Of a DNA stretch of 64,000 bases, positions 34,822 through 43,414 are shown piece after piece; position 1 is the stretch's first letter; each line of letters begins with the position of its first letter. Location of the stretch: positions 730,978-794,977 of the forward strand of contig CAXXJQ010000009.1 of NCBI GenBank assembly GCA_963665045.2, in the 5' to 3' direction. Made by a program: the position numbers and the translations under genes. This DNA comes from JAFGRU01 sp016934985. GTDB lineage: Bacteria; Desulfobacterota; Desulfuromonadia; Desulfuromonadales; JAAYDE01. The notes under the pieces were generated by a model. The model did no database searches. It saw only the letters and a list, made by a program, of their open reading frames with translations, and was not told where the DNA came from.

Positions 34822-35841
34822 TTAAAGCTCTCGTTCGGCCACCTTAGCAAACTCCTTGAGTTTTGTCATCATCCGCATGAAGTCATCCGGCCGCAGGGAC
34901 TGGGGGCCGTCGCTGGCGGCCTTTTCAGGGTCCGGATGAACCTCGACAATGAGGCCGTCGCAACCTGCCGCCACGGCCGCATAACTCATGGAGGGGACAA
35001 GGCTGGCGTGGCCGGTAGCATGGGAGGGATCGACAATTACGGGCAGATGGGTCTGCTCCTTGAGGACCGGTACGGCGGAGATGTCCAAAGTATTGCGGGT
35101 CGCCGTCTCAAAAGTGCGAATACCGCGCTCGCACAAAATCACCTGGCGGTTTCCTTCAGAAAGGATATATTCGGCGCTCATGAGGAACTCCTGAATGGTG
35201 GTCGACATGCCGCGCTTGAGCAGGACCGGCTTGCCGAGTTGGCCGAGAACCTTAAGAAGAGCAAAATTCTGGACGTTTCTTGCTCCAACCTGGAGGATAT
35301 CCGCATAACGCCCCACAAGTTCGGCATCCTTGGGATTGACCACCTCGGTCACAATCGCCAGGCCGGTTTCCTCGCGGGCCGTATCGAGAAGCTTCAGGCC
35401 GTCCTCTTCCAACCCCTGGAAAGAATAGGGGCTGGTCCGGGGCTTGAAAGCACCCCCACGCAAAACCGTCGCCCCCGCTTCCTTAACCGCCCGCGCCGTC
35501 ATGACAATCTGCTCTTCGTTTTCCACCGCGCAGGGACCGGCCATGACCACCAGTTTTTTGCCGCCCACCTGAACCCCACGCCCGACATCGACAACCGTAC
35601 GGACCCGACTGACTTCGCTGCTCGCCAGTTTATAGGGTTTGAGAATGGGCACGACGCTCTCCACCCCCGGCAGGGTCTCAAGGGATTGCAAAACGGTTTT
35701 CCCCCTTTCGTCTCCGACCGCCCCAATTACATTGCGGGTTTCTCCATGAATGACATGGGGATGGTAACCCAGTTCTACAATGCGCTGCGTCACTTTTTTC
35801 AACTCCTCTTTGCCGGCGCCCTGTTTCATAACGATAATCAT
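34822..35841 (-). CDS. aroF: DAHP synthase, class I-beta with N-terminal ACT-like domain
   Basis: A 339-aa enzyme condensing phosphoenolpyruvate and erythrose-4-phosphate, the first step of the shikimate pathway. An N-terminal ferredoxin-like regulatory domain (MIIVMKQGAGKEELKKVTQR) precedes the TIM barrel. The barrel shows VMAGPCAVENEEQI, RGGAFKPRTSPYSFQG, LLKRGMSTTIQEFL and VDPSHATGH. The N-terminal domain of this class mediates aromatic amino acid feedback. The ATG at 35841 follows AAGGAGC. An elaborate leader with two terminators precedes it, so transcription is probably attenuated as well. Confidence 0.95.
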   Translation of the reverse strand: MIIVMKQGAGKEELKKVTQRIVELGYHPHVIHGETRNVIGAVGDERGKTVLQSLETLPGVESVVPILKPYKLASSEVSRVRTVVDVGRGVQVGGKKLVVMAGPCAVENEEQIVMTARAVKEAGATVLRGGAFKPRTSPYSFQGLEEDGLKLLDTAREETGLAIVTEVVNPKDAELVGRYADILQVGARNVQNFALLKVLGQLGKPVLLKRGMSTTIQEFLMSAEYILSEGNRQVILCERGIRTFETATRNTLDISAVPVLKEQTHLPVIVDPSHATGHASLVPSMSYAAVAAGCDGLIVEVHPDPEKAASDGPQSLRPDDFMRMMTKLKEFAKVAEREL

Positions 35842-35920
35842 TCTTTCAAGCTCCTTTCGACTCTGCTGGTGTTTTACCACAACCAAGCGAAACAGGTGGC
35901 AGTAAACAAATCATGAAAAC

Positions 35921-35958
35921 AAAAAAACCGCCGGTATTCTCTCCGGCGGTTTTTTTTG
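35921..35958. terminator. Second hairpin terminator in the aroF leader
   Basis: AACCGCCGG...CCGGCGGTT with A-runs and T-runs on both sides. It lies about 80 bp upstream of the aroF start, so on minus it can act only on leader transcripts. Confidence 0.85.
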
Positions 35959-35968
35959 AGGTTCCAAA

Positions 35969-36007
35969 ATAAAAACCACGGGAGGACCGGAAAAGGTCTG
36001 CCCGTGG
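35969..36007 (-). terminator. First hairpin terminator in the aroF leader
   Basis: On minus, CCACGGG (36007-36001) pairs with CCCGTGG (35982-35976), enclosing GACC/GGTC, and a T-run follows. Its 5' arm overlaps the 3' strand of the leader closing stem. Confidence 0.8.
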
Positions 36008-36074
36008 CGGTTGTTTTCTCTATGTCATTTCTGTTTAATCGGTTCTCTCAGAACGCATAGGCCCCCGGGCAGAC
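35996..36074 (-). promoter_or_regulatory. Structured leader RNA of aroF, unassigned class
   Basis: On minus, GTCTGCCCG (36074-36066) pairs with CGGGCAGAC (36004-35996) as a closing stem. Inside are CTATG...CATAG and a GTTCT-GAG-AGAAC hairpin. The 3' strand of the closing stem is also part of the first terminator, so the two folds exclude each other. This is the geometry of a riboswitch or similar antiterminator. I do not recognise the class, and no convincing aromatic-rich leader peptide sits next to it. Confidence 0.5.
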
Positions 36075-36391
36075 GGCTTAAAATAAAAGCCGGACCAAAA
36101 AAAGGAAAAATTAAAAAACCGCCCGCTGGATTTCAGCATTATTGAAACATCCTGATTTAAAAACCAAAACAAATTAACTCGAATCTATCTAACAGAAACC
36201 ATTAAAAAAGACAAGGAAAATTTCAGGAGCCTGTCGGGCTTGGGGGATCGTCACGAGAAAATGGGAAATCGAGGGCAGATTTTCGCAAATTTGAGAACGA
36301 ATAGCGGGACTATTTGTCGAAAATTTGCGGAGGAATGAACCGATTTACCTTTTTCGCAGTAGATTCATGCCTAAGCCCGATTGACTTTTCG
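36075..36391. other. Upstream part of the aroF leader / otsA 3' region
   Basis: About 315 AT-rich bp between the otsA stop and the structured aroF leader. On minus, a CGGCTT...AAGCCG hairpin lies just before the leader. A GTG-initiated frame with several Phe codons (EIFLVFFNGFC) can be read, but it lacks a ribosome site and ends about 110 nt from the hairpins. Confidence 0.35.
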
Positions 36392-37810
36392 CTACATATG
36401 TTGCACAAACCTCTTGACCCAGCGATGGACGTCATTGTTTTCAACGGAGCTTCGCAGGTGCAACATGTGCCGTTTTTTCTCCTCGGCATCCATGCAACAG
36501 GCGAAATTGATGGCATCCGCCGTGCCGTCCACATCAAAAGGATTGACCAGCAAAGCATGCTCCGCCAATTGTTCAGCCGCACCTGCAAACTCACTTAAAA
36601 CCAGAACACTGTTCAGGTCAACCGAAGCGGCACAGAACTCTTTGGCCACGAGGTTCATGCCATCCCGCAGTGGCGTGATCAAAGCGATCTGGCAGGCACG
36701 GTAGTGAGCCAGCAGCTGAGTGCGGTTGAGACTGCGATAGAAATAGTGGATCGGCGTCCAGCCTCCCTCCGAAAAACGGGAATTGATGCGTCCCGCCAAC
36801 TGATCCAATTCCTCTTTGAGGTTCTGATAATCGGGGACCAGGGTGCGGCTCGGCACCACTACCTGCAGAAGGGTGACCTTTTCCCGCAACTCCGGATATT
36901 TTTCCAAAAGACGCTCAAAAGCCAAAAAACGCTCGGGAATACCTTTGGAGTAATCGAGACGATCCAGTCCAAGGACCAGTGTCTGACCGGGATAATTGGC
37001 TTTTATAGCCTCAGCCTCCTCGGCAACTTCCGGCAGCCGCGCATCTTCGTCAAAACTGGCAAAGTCGATACTGATGGGAAAATGACCGGCATTTACCCTG
37101 TGGTCGCCAACCTGCAAAACCGTGTAGTAACGGCGCCGGGCTTTGATCTCACTCTCGGGCACTAATGCCAGAACGCATTGGACGAAATTCCGCCAGTCTC
37201 TGCGGGTCTGAAAACCGACCAGATCATACTGGAGGAGGCCTTCAAGGATTTTATTTTTCCACGGCAGACGCCAGAAAAGGTCTACCGAGGGAAAAGGGAT
37301 ATGGAGGAAGAAACCCAGGGTTTGACGCAATCCCAGCCTTCGGAGAGCCGCTCCTACCATGATTAATTGATAATCATGGACCCAGACCAGATCGTCCTGA
37401 CGCAGGGTCCTCGCCATAACGTTGGCGAAACGTTCGTTTACTTCAAGATACGTATGCCAGTGGTCCAGATTGAAATGGCAATAACCGAGAAGATCATGAA
37501 ACAGCGGCCAGAGGCTCTGGTTGGAGAAACCCCAGTAATACTTTTCCGTCTCCTCCTCGGAAAGGGGTACACCAACGAGGGTGAAGCCTTCTTCCCGACT
37601 GAAATCACCGAGAAGTTTTTCAAAAGGCGCATCCTGGCTACAGCCGGGCCAGCCGATCCAGACACCCTGGTTCCTTTTCATTACCGGATAGAGAGCCGTT
37701 GCCAGCCCCCCCTGCCCGGCGCGCACTTGCCAGGCTCCATCCTCTTCAAAAATGGCCAAAGGTAAACGGTTGGAAACCGCCACCAATCTTTTCCCCTCAT
37801 TTCTGCTCAT
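36392..37810 (-). CDS. otsA: Trehalose-6-phosphate synthase
   Basis: A 472-aa GT20 glycosyltransferase joining NDP-glucose and glucose-6-phosphate. Signatures are LVAVSNRLPLAI, AGQGGLATAL, WIGWPG, VWVHDYQLIMV, FFLHIPFPS, GLDRLDYSKGIPERF and TPLRDGMNLVAKEF. Trehalose serves as an osmoprotectant. The phosphatase partner (otsB) is not in the window, so it is encoded elsewhere or absent. Start ATG at 37810. Confidence 0.95.
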   Translation of the reverse strand: MSRNEGKRLVAVSNRLPLAIFEEDGAWQVRAGQGGLATALYPVMKRNQGVWIGWPGCSQDAPFEKLLGDFSREEGFTLVGVPLSEEETEKYYWGFSNQSLWPLFHDLLGYCHFNLDHWHTYLEVNERFANVMARTLRQDDLVWVHDYQLIMVGAALRRLGLRQTLGFFLHIPFPSVDLFWRLPWKNKILEGLLQYDLVGFQTRRDWRNFVQCVLALVPESEIKARRRYYTVLQVGDHRVNAGHFPISIDFASFDEDARLPEVAEEAEAIKANYPGQTLVLGLDRLDYSKGIPERFLAFERLLEKYPELREKVTLLQVVVPSRTLVPDYQNLKEELDQLAGRINSRFSEGGWTPIHYFYRSLNRTQLLAHYRACQIALITPLRDGMNLVAKEFCAASVDLNSVLVLSEFAGAAEQLAEHALLVNPFDVDGTADAINFACCMDAEEKKRHMLHLRSSVENNDVHRWVKRFVQHM

Positions 37811-37978
37811 TGTTTTTCAAGCCAATCCATATGTTATATATATTTCAAAACGGGAAACCCATGAATATCCTTAAAACTCTATCAGAAAGGCTCGGGCTGG
37901 CAAGAAAGGTGCCCTATGATTTACAGAAGTCACGGCAAAAATGACCCGGTTGACGACAGGGCCGGAAAGGATTTTATC

Positions 37979-38007
37979 TTGACAGTGATGAGCGGTTCGG
38001 ATATAAG
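37979..38007 (+). promoter_or_regulatory. Promoter for tRNA-Phe
   Basis: TTGACA (37979-37984), a 17-bp spacer and TATAAG (38002-38007), 12 bp before the tRNA. Confidence 0.8.
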
Positions 38008-38019
38008 TCATTTTTATTT

Positions 38020-38095
<76 letters not shown>

Positions 38096-38106
38096 CGAAA
38101 AATAGA

Positions 38107-38140
38107 GGATCGGCGCACCAATGCGCCGATCCTTTTTTTT
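38107..38140 (+). terminator. Terminator of tRNA-Phe
   Basis: GGATCGGCGCA (38107-38117) and TGCGCCGATCC (38122-38132) pair perfectly, followed by eight T's. Confidence 0.95.
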
Positions 38141-38295
38141 ATTCCCCCCAGCTATCTCCCGTCACGTCAGAAAAAAGTGGTCCACTTTCCACCGGAATAT
38201 TCAGGTTTAAAAAGTAAACAAAAGAAGTTTTTAAAATTTAGCCAACAATGTTGATTTCCGGCCAGGCTGAAAAACCTCCGTTTGACAAAAAATTG

Positions 38296-38324
38296 TTGAA
38301 CTGTATGTACATCGTGCATATAAT
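38296..38324 (+). promoter_or_regulatory. Promoter of brnTA
   Basis: TTGAAC (38296-38301), a 17-bp spacer and a perfect TATAAT (38319-38324), only 7 bp before the brnT ATG. An ATGTACAT palindrome lies in the spacer and could be the BrnA operator, since this family is autorepressed. Confidence 0.75.
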
Positions 38325-38330
38325 TGAGTC

Positions 38331-38603
38331 ATGAATTTCCAGTGGGATCGCGACAAGGCCAAGAAAAATCTGAAAAAGCATGGTGTAGACTTTGCCGATG
38401 CAGTGATGGTTTTTGAAGATGAGATGGCTTTGACAATGGAGGATACTGACGCTGAAGGAGAACTACGATTCGTTACAGTGGGGAATGATGCTCTTGGCCA
38501 AGTTGTGACTGTGGTTTACACATGGCGGAAGGAAGATATCCGCTTGATTTCAGCCAGGAAGGCGACAAAAAGGGAAAGGCAAGCTTATGAAGAAGAAACC
38601 TGA
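38331..38603 (+). CDS. brnT: BrnT-family toxin (RelE-like RNase)
   Basis: A 90-aa protein starting MNFQWDRDKAKKNLKKHGVD, the diagnostic BrnT opening. It also has ADAVMVFEDE and a C-terminal RLISARKATKRERQAYEE. BrnT toxins are ribonucleases with a RelE-like fold that stop growth when not bound by BrnA. The 3' end overlaps brnA by 17 bp, consistent with translational coupling. The leaderless-like spacing to the -10 leaves almost no 5' UTR. Confidence 0.9.
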   Translation: MNFQWDRDKAKKNLKKHGVDFADAVMVFEDEMALTMEDTDAEGELRFVTVGNDALGQVVTVVYTWRKEDIRLISARKATKRERQAYEEET

Positions 38604-38862
38604 CATGCGCGAAGATTATGATTTTAAGGATGCGCGGCGGGGCCCGATTTCCCGGGTTGAACCGGGCAAGACCAGAATTACTATCCGGATTGACACCGAT
38701 ATTTTAAACTGGTTTCGGGCTCAAGTGCATGAGTCCGGTGGCGGGAATTACCAGACTCTCATCAACCAAGCTTTACGGGATCATATTGAAAAGAGGGATA
38801 AGGATCTGGAAGAAGTGATCCGTAAAGTTATGCGGGAAGAGCTACATAAAGCGGCAGGGTGA
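38587..38862 (+). CDS. brnA: BrnA-family antitoxin
   Basis: A 91-aa partner of BrnT. The C-terminal part has a ribbon-helix-helix-like region (TRITIRIDTDILNWFRAQVHESGGGNYQTLINQALRDHI), typical of BrnA, which binds DNA as a dimer and the toxin with its N-terminus. The acidic and basic N-terminus (DYDFKDARRGPISRVEPGK) matches the family. It ends about 70 bp before the next mobile element. Confidence 0.9.
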   Translation: MKKKPDMREDYDFKDARRGPISRVEPGKTRITIRIDTDILNWFRAQVHESGGGNYQTLINQALRDHIEKRDKDLEEVIRKVMREELHKAAG

Positions 38863-38933
38863 AATGCTCTTCAGAGAGAGTTAATTTAAAACCTTGGGTT
38901 GGTATGGGGGGTCCAAAAGGGGGGGGTCCAAAA

Positions 38934-39982
38934 GGGACGTCCTTGAAATTTACAGTTTCTCTGTTTGATTTAGTACTTCCGCCAACCTTCTGTCCTCATT
39001 CAACAGCTTGGCTCCTTTTCGGGCCGCATGACTGACCGCCGAAGGACTGTATCCCAATCGCTTTCCCGCATCGACGCCTTTGATTCCCAAACACCTGACG
39101 GCTACATGGCATATGACCGCTTTAGCCTGGACGATGAGAGGCGTCTTCCATGGCAACCTCAACTCCTCAGTTGACACTCCAAAATATTCAGCTACTTGAC
39201 GGATTAAGTCGTCAAATGCCTTTTCGGGATTACCTGATAGAACAACCTCTTTCGCCACCAGCTTTTCAACAAAGCGGCCTCCTCCCAATATCCGATCATC
39301 ATAGACGATTTCTTCAGAAAGAGAGGAATTCAACGCTCTGCTGACACGCTTTCCGCCCCGGGAAAGTTTTACCCCTTTTGGGGATTCAAGGCCATCCGCT
39401 AAAAAATCTGTGTATCTGGCTTGGGCAATGTCATGTCTTTGGTCAAAAAGAGACAGGACAAAGGCTGTATCAATCAATCTGAAAGGGGATTTTCCCAGAA
39501 GTTCGCGATGACCGCTCCACGGGTAATCCGGCAGGCACTCAAAGGCTTTGATGATTCCCGCTCGAATCGGATTCAGGTGAATATAACGTATCAGTTCTAA
39601 TAAATAGGGGTTTTCATCACAGACGATTGATTTGTAGCGGTTCTGAAAAAGGTGGCCGGAGCGGTTATGGCGATGGTTGAAAGTCACGGCGTAGCCGCTC
39701 AAAAGACGCCGCATCAGGCTTGCCAGGGTATATGTCTTTGGCTTGACTAACAGGTGAAAATGATTGTCGAGAAGGACCCAGGCGTAGCAGATGGCTTCAG
39801 TTTCCTGCAAGAGAGAGGACAAACGGGTGAGAAAGTCTTCCCGGTCATGATCGTCAAGGTAAATGGGACGGCGCTCTATTCCTCTGACGATGACATGCTG
39901 CAGCAGACCAGGAATATCGATTCGTGCGGCGCGCGGCATAAAAACAGATTATCAGAGAATGTGAAAATTTCAAGGACGTCCC
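38934..39982 (-). mobile_element. REP-associated transposase element with 18-bp inverted ends
   Basis: GGGACGTCCTTGAAATTT (38934-38951) and its exact reverse complement (39965-39982) bracket one transposase gene. The same end sequence recurs in degenerate form at 52053-52072 and 52258-52277. Insertion appears to have removed the 5' part of an IS110 gene on the right side. Confidence 0.75.
38950..39939 (-). CDS. REP-associated tyrosine transposase (Y1/HUH) with DnaA-like C-terminus
   Basis: A 329-aa protein. The N-terminal Y1 transposase domain has the HUH motif in LLDNHFHLLVKPK (about residues 56-68), RSGHLFQNRYKSIV, and LLELIRYIHLNPIRAGI with the candidate catalytic tyrosine. The C-terminal 110 residues (VAEYFGVSTEELRLPWK...GYSPSAVSHAARKGAKLL) resemble the DnaA domain IV-like helix-turn-helix attached to some RAYTs. 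Family members cut single-stranded REP hairpins. It looks intact. Confidence 0.88.
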   Translation of the reverse strand: MPRAARIDIPGLLQHVIVRGIERRPIYLDDHDREDFLTRLSSLLQETEAICYAWVLLDNHFHLLVKPKTYTLASLMRRLLSGYAVTFNHRHNRSGHLFQNRYKSIVCDENPYLLELIRYIHLNPIRAGIIKAFECLPDYPWSGHRELLGKSPFRLIDTAFVLSLFDQRHDIAQARYTDFLADGLESPKGVKLSRGGKRVSRALNSSLSEEIVYDDRILGGGRFVEKLVAKEVVLSGNPEKAFDDLIRQVAEYFGVSTEELRLPWKTPLIVQAKAVICHVAVRCLGIKGVDAGKRLGYSPSAVSHAARKGAKLLNEDRRLAEVLNQTEKL

Positions 39983-40007
39983 CTTTTCCCTACAATATTT
40001 CCCGGAG

Positions 40008-40727
40008 ATGGAACGGCGCATGCCGCAAGGTGGGCAAGACGATTTGGTCATGAATATTATCGCCCAGGGGTTCGCGCCCCACCAGATCAAGGATATCCCT
40101 TTCGAGGATTTTCTTTATCAGCTGTCCACCCGCAAAATGCGCATTGAGCAGGAGAATATCCTGCGAGGCATCTGGGAAGACGCCAAGAGTTCTGCGGGCT
40201 GCCCGATACCGGAGGCTGCCCTCTGGGAGGGGAAAATGCTTGTGGAGCAGTTGCGGGAGGTCCGGCGCATCAAAAAGGAACTCGAGACGCAACTCAAGAC
40301 GGTTTCCCAGGCCTTTCCGGCTTATGACTGCCTGCTAACCATTCCCGGCTTTGGACCGATTGTTTCGGCCATGGTTGTAGGAGCCATCGGCGACCCACAA
40401 CGTTTCTCAAGCCGCAAACAGGTGGTGCGCCTGGCAGGTTTGGACTTATGCGCTTCACGCAGCGGCAAGCAAAGCGACAGGGCGACACCGGTAATCTCCA
40501 AGCAGGGCAAAGCCGCCCTGCGTTACGCCCTGGTGCAGGCGGCCCTCGTCGCCTCCTATAGCAACACGGCCATTCGTCAGTATTTCACCCGACTTCTCAA
40601 AGGGCGCGATTTGGAGCGTGGTATCAAGATGAAGATGAAAGTCAAGTTGGCCGCCAAGCTGCTGGTTGTGGCCTGGACCCTGATGAAAAACAACGAAACG
40701 TTTAATTCTGACTGTTTCAAACCTTAA
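40008..40727 (+). pseudogene. IS110-family transposase, N-terminally truncated
   Basis: A 239-aa open frame corresponding to the C-terminal two thirds of an IS110 transposase. It carries the Transposase_20 region (LLTIPGFGPIVSAMVVGAIGDPQRFSSRKQVVRLAGLDL; QGKAALRYALVQAAL). The N-terminal DEDD RuvC-like catalytic domain is missing, and the frame begins at the edge of the REP transposase element, so it is inactive. Confidence 0.8.
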
Positions 40728-41174
40728 TCACAGCGACGAAACAGTCACCGGCGAGAAGAGCCCGTTCAAACAACGTTGAGGCAATGACCTCGTGCGGGAC
40801 AAACCAGGGCCTCTCACTTGAATCATGAAGGCTGATATGGCTGTCAGTTGTCAATAGAATAAACACGTCCCCGCCCTTGCTTTTCAGGGTTTTTGCCTTG
40901 TTTGTTACCCCAGGGCACAGGCAGAGACGGGATCTGGTGACGACGTTTGATCACTCTGATATACGCGGGTTGGATACCGCATGACTTGGCTTCGTCGCGG
41001 AGCTGCCTCGCTCTGAAGTCGGAAATTCGGCGTTTTGGCCTTATTCGCACAGCCTTCTCGAGGGTTCTCCTGAACGTGATCGCGTCTCTGGCTCTGACCT
41101 GGGATGTATTTTATGCAGGTTTCTCGCTGCCTCCTTGCTGGATTTTTTTAAACGTCGATCTTTGATATAAATTG
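40728..41174. other. Space between two IS110 copies
   Basis: About 450 bp with no gene I can support. A 68-codon minus-strand frame (40844-41050, basic, no ribosome site) is open but not recognised. The region probably holds the right end of the truncated IS110 and the left end of the intact copy. Confidence 0.4.
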
Positions 41175-42290
41175 CTATGCTCGGGACTCTGGCTGAATGA
41201 CCTGCGCAATGGCCCACATGAAGGCGACCAGCTCACGAGCCGTAGCTATGACCACTGTTTTTCGATTCTTCCCCCTGGCCATCAGTCTTCTAAAGCGTCC
41301 ACAGAGCCGAAGCTGTGCTTTCCAGGCAATCTGCCGGACTTCCTGGGACAGACCCTCCAGGCGAGCCAGCAGGACTCGACTCTCCCGGGGCGGATGGCTA
41401 TAGGCATGAGCGGCTTCCGTGAGGGCGCGCCGAACATGTCCATTGCCGGTTTTGGTGATACCGCCCCGGCGGATACTGTCTCCGGTGGAGTGTTCGCTGG
41501 GCACCAGTCCCAGATAAGCCATTAACTGTTTTGCCGATGCAAATCGGGTCAGGTCACCAAGTTCGGCCACTGTTGTCGCGGCAACAATCAGGGAAACACC
41601 GCGCAGGGCCTGCAGGGCGCCTACGAGTGGGGCCAGTTGCCAATCCGGGATCAAATCCCGGATCTGCCCGGAAAGCCGCTGTACGCGACCCAGCTGTTCC
41701 TGGATTCCATGAACATATTCCTGGAGCACAACCTGCTGGGCCCGATGCGGCATTTTGATATCGGCAATCCAGTTGAAGTGGGCTTTGCTCCAATAGGATT
41801 GACCGCTGTAGTGATAGCCGTGGCGAAGCAAAAAGGCCAGCAGCAGTTGTCTGGCAACGCGGAGGGCTTTGACGGCATCTTCACGGCCCCGAGTCAGATC
41901 CCGCATGGCTTCATCTTCTGCGGTCGGAACGTAAACGGCCGTCAGTTCTCCCGAACGGTGCAGGCGGGCCAGGTTAACGGCATCACGGCGATCATTTTTG
42001 ATCCGGTCCCCGCTTTTCCGCGGGATTTTTGAGGGCGCTACGACCGTACAGTCAAGGCCTTGGCTTGTCAAAGAGCGGTAAATATCGTAACCGCAAGGTC
42101 CGGCTTCATAAACAAAGTGCAGGGTCGCTCCAGTACTTTGCAGTTTTCGAACAACCTTGTGGAGTGCCACGAGATCGCCTTCGATGGTGCCATAAGAGCG
42201 TACATCGCCATGGCGGCCATCATCGGCCAACGCAACATGAATGGAATTTTTGTGAACATCAAGACCAACAAAAATGTTATTCTTTTTCAT
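41175..42290 (-). CDS. IS110-family transposase, complete
   Basis: A 371-aa protein. The N-terminal DEDD domain begins VGLDVHKNSIHVALADDG (Asp11) and continues EAGPCGYDIYR and KNDRRDAVNLARL. The C-terminal Transposase_20 domain has LRGVSLIVAATTVAELGDLTRFASAKQLMAYLGLVPSEHSTG and GNGHVRRALTEAAHAY, with the conserved Ser. IS110 elements use a bridge RNA encoded at an element end; the untranslated segment upstream (42291-42450) would be a candidate location. It appears intact. Confidence 0.93.
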   Translation of the reverse strand: MKKNNIFVGLDVHKNSIHVALADDGRHGDVRSYGTIEGDLVALHKVVRKLQSTGATLHFVYEAGPCGYDIYRSLTSQGLDCTVVAPSKIPRKSGDRIKNDRRDAVNLARLHRSGELTAVYVPTAEDEAMRDLTRGREDAVKALRVARQLLLAFLLRHGYHYSGQSYWSKAHFNWIADIKMPHRAQQVVLQEYVHGIQEQLGRVQRLSGQIRDLIPDWQLAPLVGALQALRGVSLIVAATTVAELGDLTRFASAKQLMAYLGLVPSEHSTGDSIRRGGITKTGNGHVRRALTEAAHAYSHPPRESRVLLARLEGLSQEVRQIAWKAQLRLCGRFRRLMARGKNRKTVVIATARELVAFMWAIAQVIQPESRA

Positions 42291-42616
42291 GACCTGCCTC
42301 CTTGGTTATGGCTCTGTGTGGGTATGTTTGATCCTCACATAATCCACGTTTGCAAGGGGCAGGTCACTTGTTTTTTACTGGCTGACAGCCATTATGTCTG
42401 GATAAGGAATGATGAGACGATCCCGTTCCCCACATGGGCGGGGCATGTCGGATAGCCTGTAACGATAAACCTCATGATTCGCCGAAAAAGTGAGAAATCG
42501 CCGCAAACAAATACGCAGGAGACGTGCGCCTAATCACAGGCTATCAGGCTAACTATTTATTTTTCAAAGAGAAATATTTTTCCTTGACGTGGCTAATATA
42601 GAATGTCCCCTTTTCC
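42291..42616. other. IS110 upstream flank and REP-like debris
   Basis: About 325 bp with no gene. The part next to the IS110 start may hold its non-coding (bridge) RNA. The distal part (42600-42660) contains two copies of a TCCCCTTTT-type end sequence also seen at the REP transposase borders. The Sel1 gene reads its last residues into it. Confidence 0.4.
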
Positions 42617-43399
42617 CTACTGGGTACGGTCCCGGACGTCCCCTTTTTCCCTTCCGGTAAATTTTTTTGGCTGCCATCGGGAGGCCATTGTTTTTGCAAT
42701 TAGAATCTCTTTTTCATCAAGAGTGATTAATAATCTATCCCGACCGTTGATTGATTTATGCTCGCCATGTCTATTTGAACCAATAATGTACCATTTTAAT
42801 GCAATAACTAAATTTTGCTGAACTCCAAAACCGTTTTCGTACATCATACCTAAAGAATATATTCCCTCTGCATTATCATTCTCTGCAGCTACTATGAAAA
42901 GCTGCAAAGCTTTTTCATAATTTCTTTTTGTTCCTTTACCTTTAAAGTACATATTGCCAAGTCGATATTGCGCATCTGAATCACCCCTACGAGCTGCCAA
43001 TGAAAAATATTGGAGCGCCTTTTGATAATCTTGAGCTATTTTATCCCCAGATTCATACATGTATGCTAAATAATATTGTGCCGCAACAAAACCACTATTG
43101 GCTGCGAGTGTATACCACTCTATTGCTTTATCAGTATCTATGTCTGTCCCAACGCCATCTTCATACATTTGAGCAAGATGAAATTGAGCCTCCTCATACC
43201 CTTTTTCGGCGGCCATTTTCACAAGAACAAATGCTTTGTCTAAATCCTGTCTTTGCCCAAACTCGTGAGCAAGCCCTTGATGGAACAAGTGTTTTGAATC
43301 TAAATTTTTAGTATCAAGATCCTTACAAAAACCAACACTCACAAAAAACAAACTGGCAATAAATACTTGTATAATATATAACCATTTTTTTTTAAACAT
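42617..43399 (-). CDS. Secreted Sel1-repeat protein, candidate immunity protein of Rhs locus 1
   Basis: A 260-aa protein with a signal peptide (KKWLYIIQVFIASLFFVSVGFC) and about five Sel1-like repeats of 36 residues (AAEKGYEEAQFHLAQMYEDG; AANSGFVAAQYYLAYMYESG; AARRGDSDAQYRLGNMYFKG; AAENDNAEGIYSLGMMYENG). It starts 15 bp after the Rhs stop, in the position of an immunity gene. Sel1-repeat proteins are known as immunity proteins of some secreted phospholipase toxins. The last dozen residues (GREKGDVRDRTQ) are read into repeat debris, so the native C-terminus may be lost. Confidence 0.75.
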   Translation of the reverse strand: MFKKKWLYIIQVFIASLFFVSVGFCKDLDTKNLDSKHLFHQGLAHEFGQRQDLDKAFVLVKMAAEKGYEEAQFHLAQMYEDGVGTDIDTDKAIEWYTLAANSGFVAAQYYLAYMYESGDKIAQDYQKALQYFSLAARRGDSDAQYRLGNMYFKGKGTKRNYEKALQLFIVAAENDNAEGIYSLGMMYENGFGVQQNLVIALKWYIIGSNRHGEHKSINGRDRLLITLDEKEILIAKTMASRWQPKKFTGREKGDVRDRTQ

Positions 43400-43414
43400 T
43401 ATTTTAATACCTTA

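Noticed and set aside
36180..36260. A GTG-started minus-strand frame with several Phe codons (EIFLVFFNGFC) upstream of aroF, as a possible Phe leader peptide.
   Set aside because: No ribosome site, and its stop is about 110 nt from the antiterminator-like hairpins, too far for ribosome-coupled attenuation.
37861..37944. A 27-codon plus-strand frame between otsA and tRNA-Phe.
   Set aside because: Weak ribosome site and no conserved features; cannot be supported.
40844..41050. A basic 68-codon minus-strand frame between the IS110 copies.
   Set aside because: Not recognised as a transposase or regulator, and without a ribosome site.
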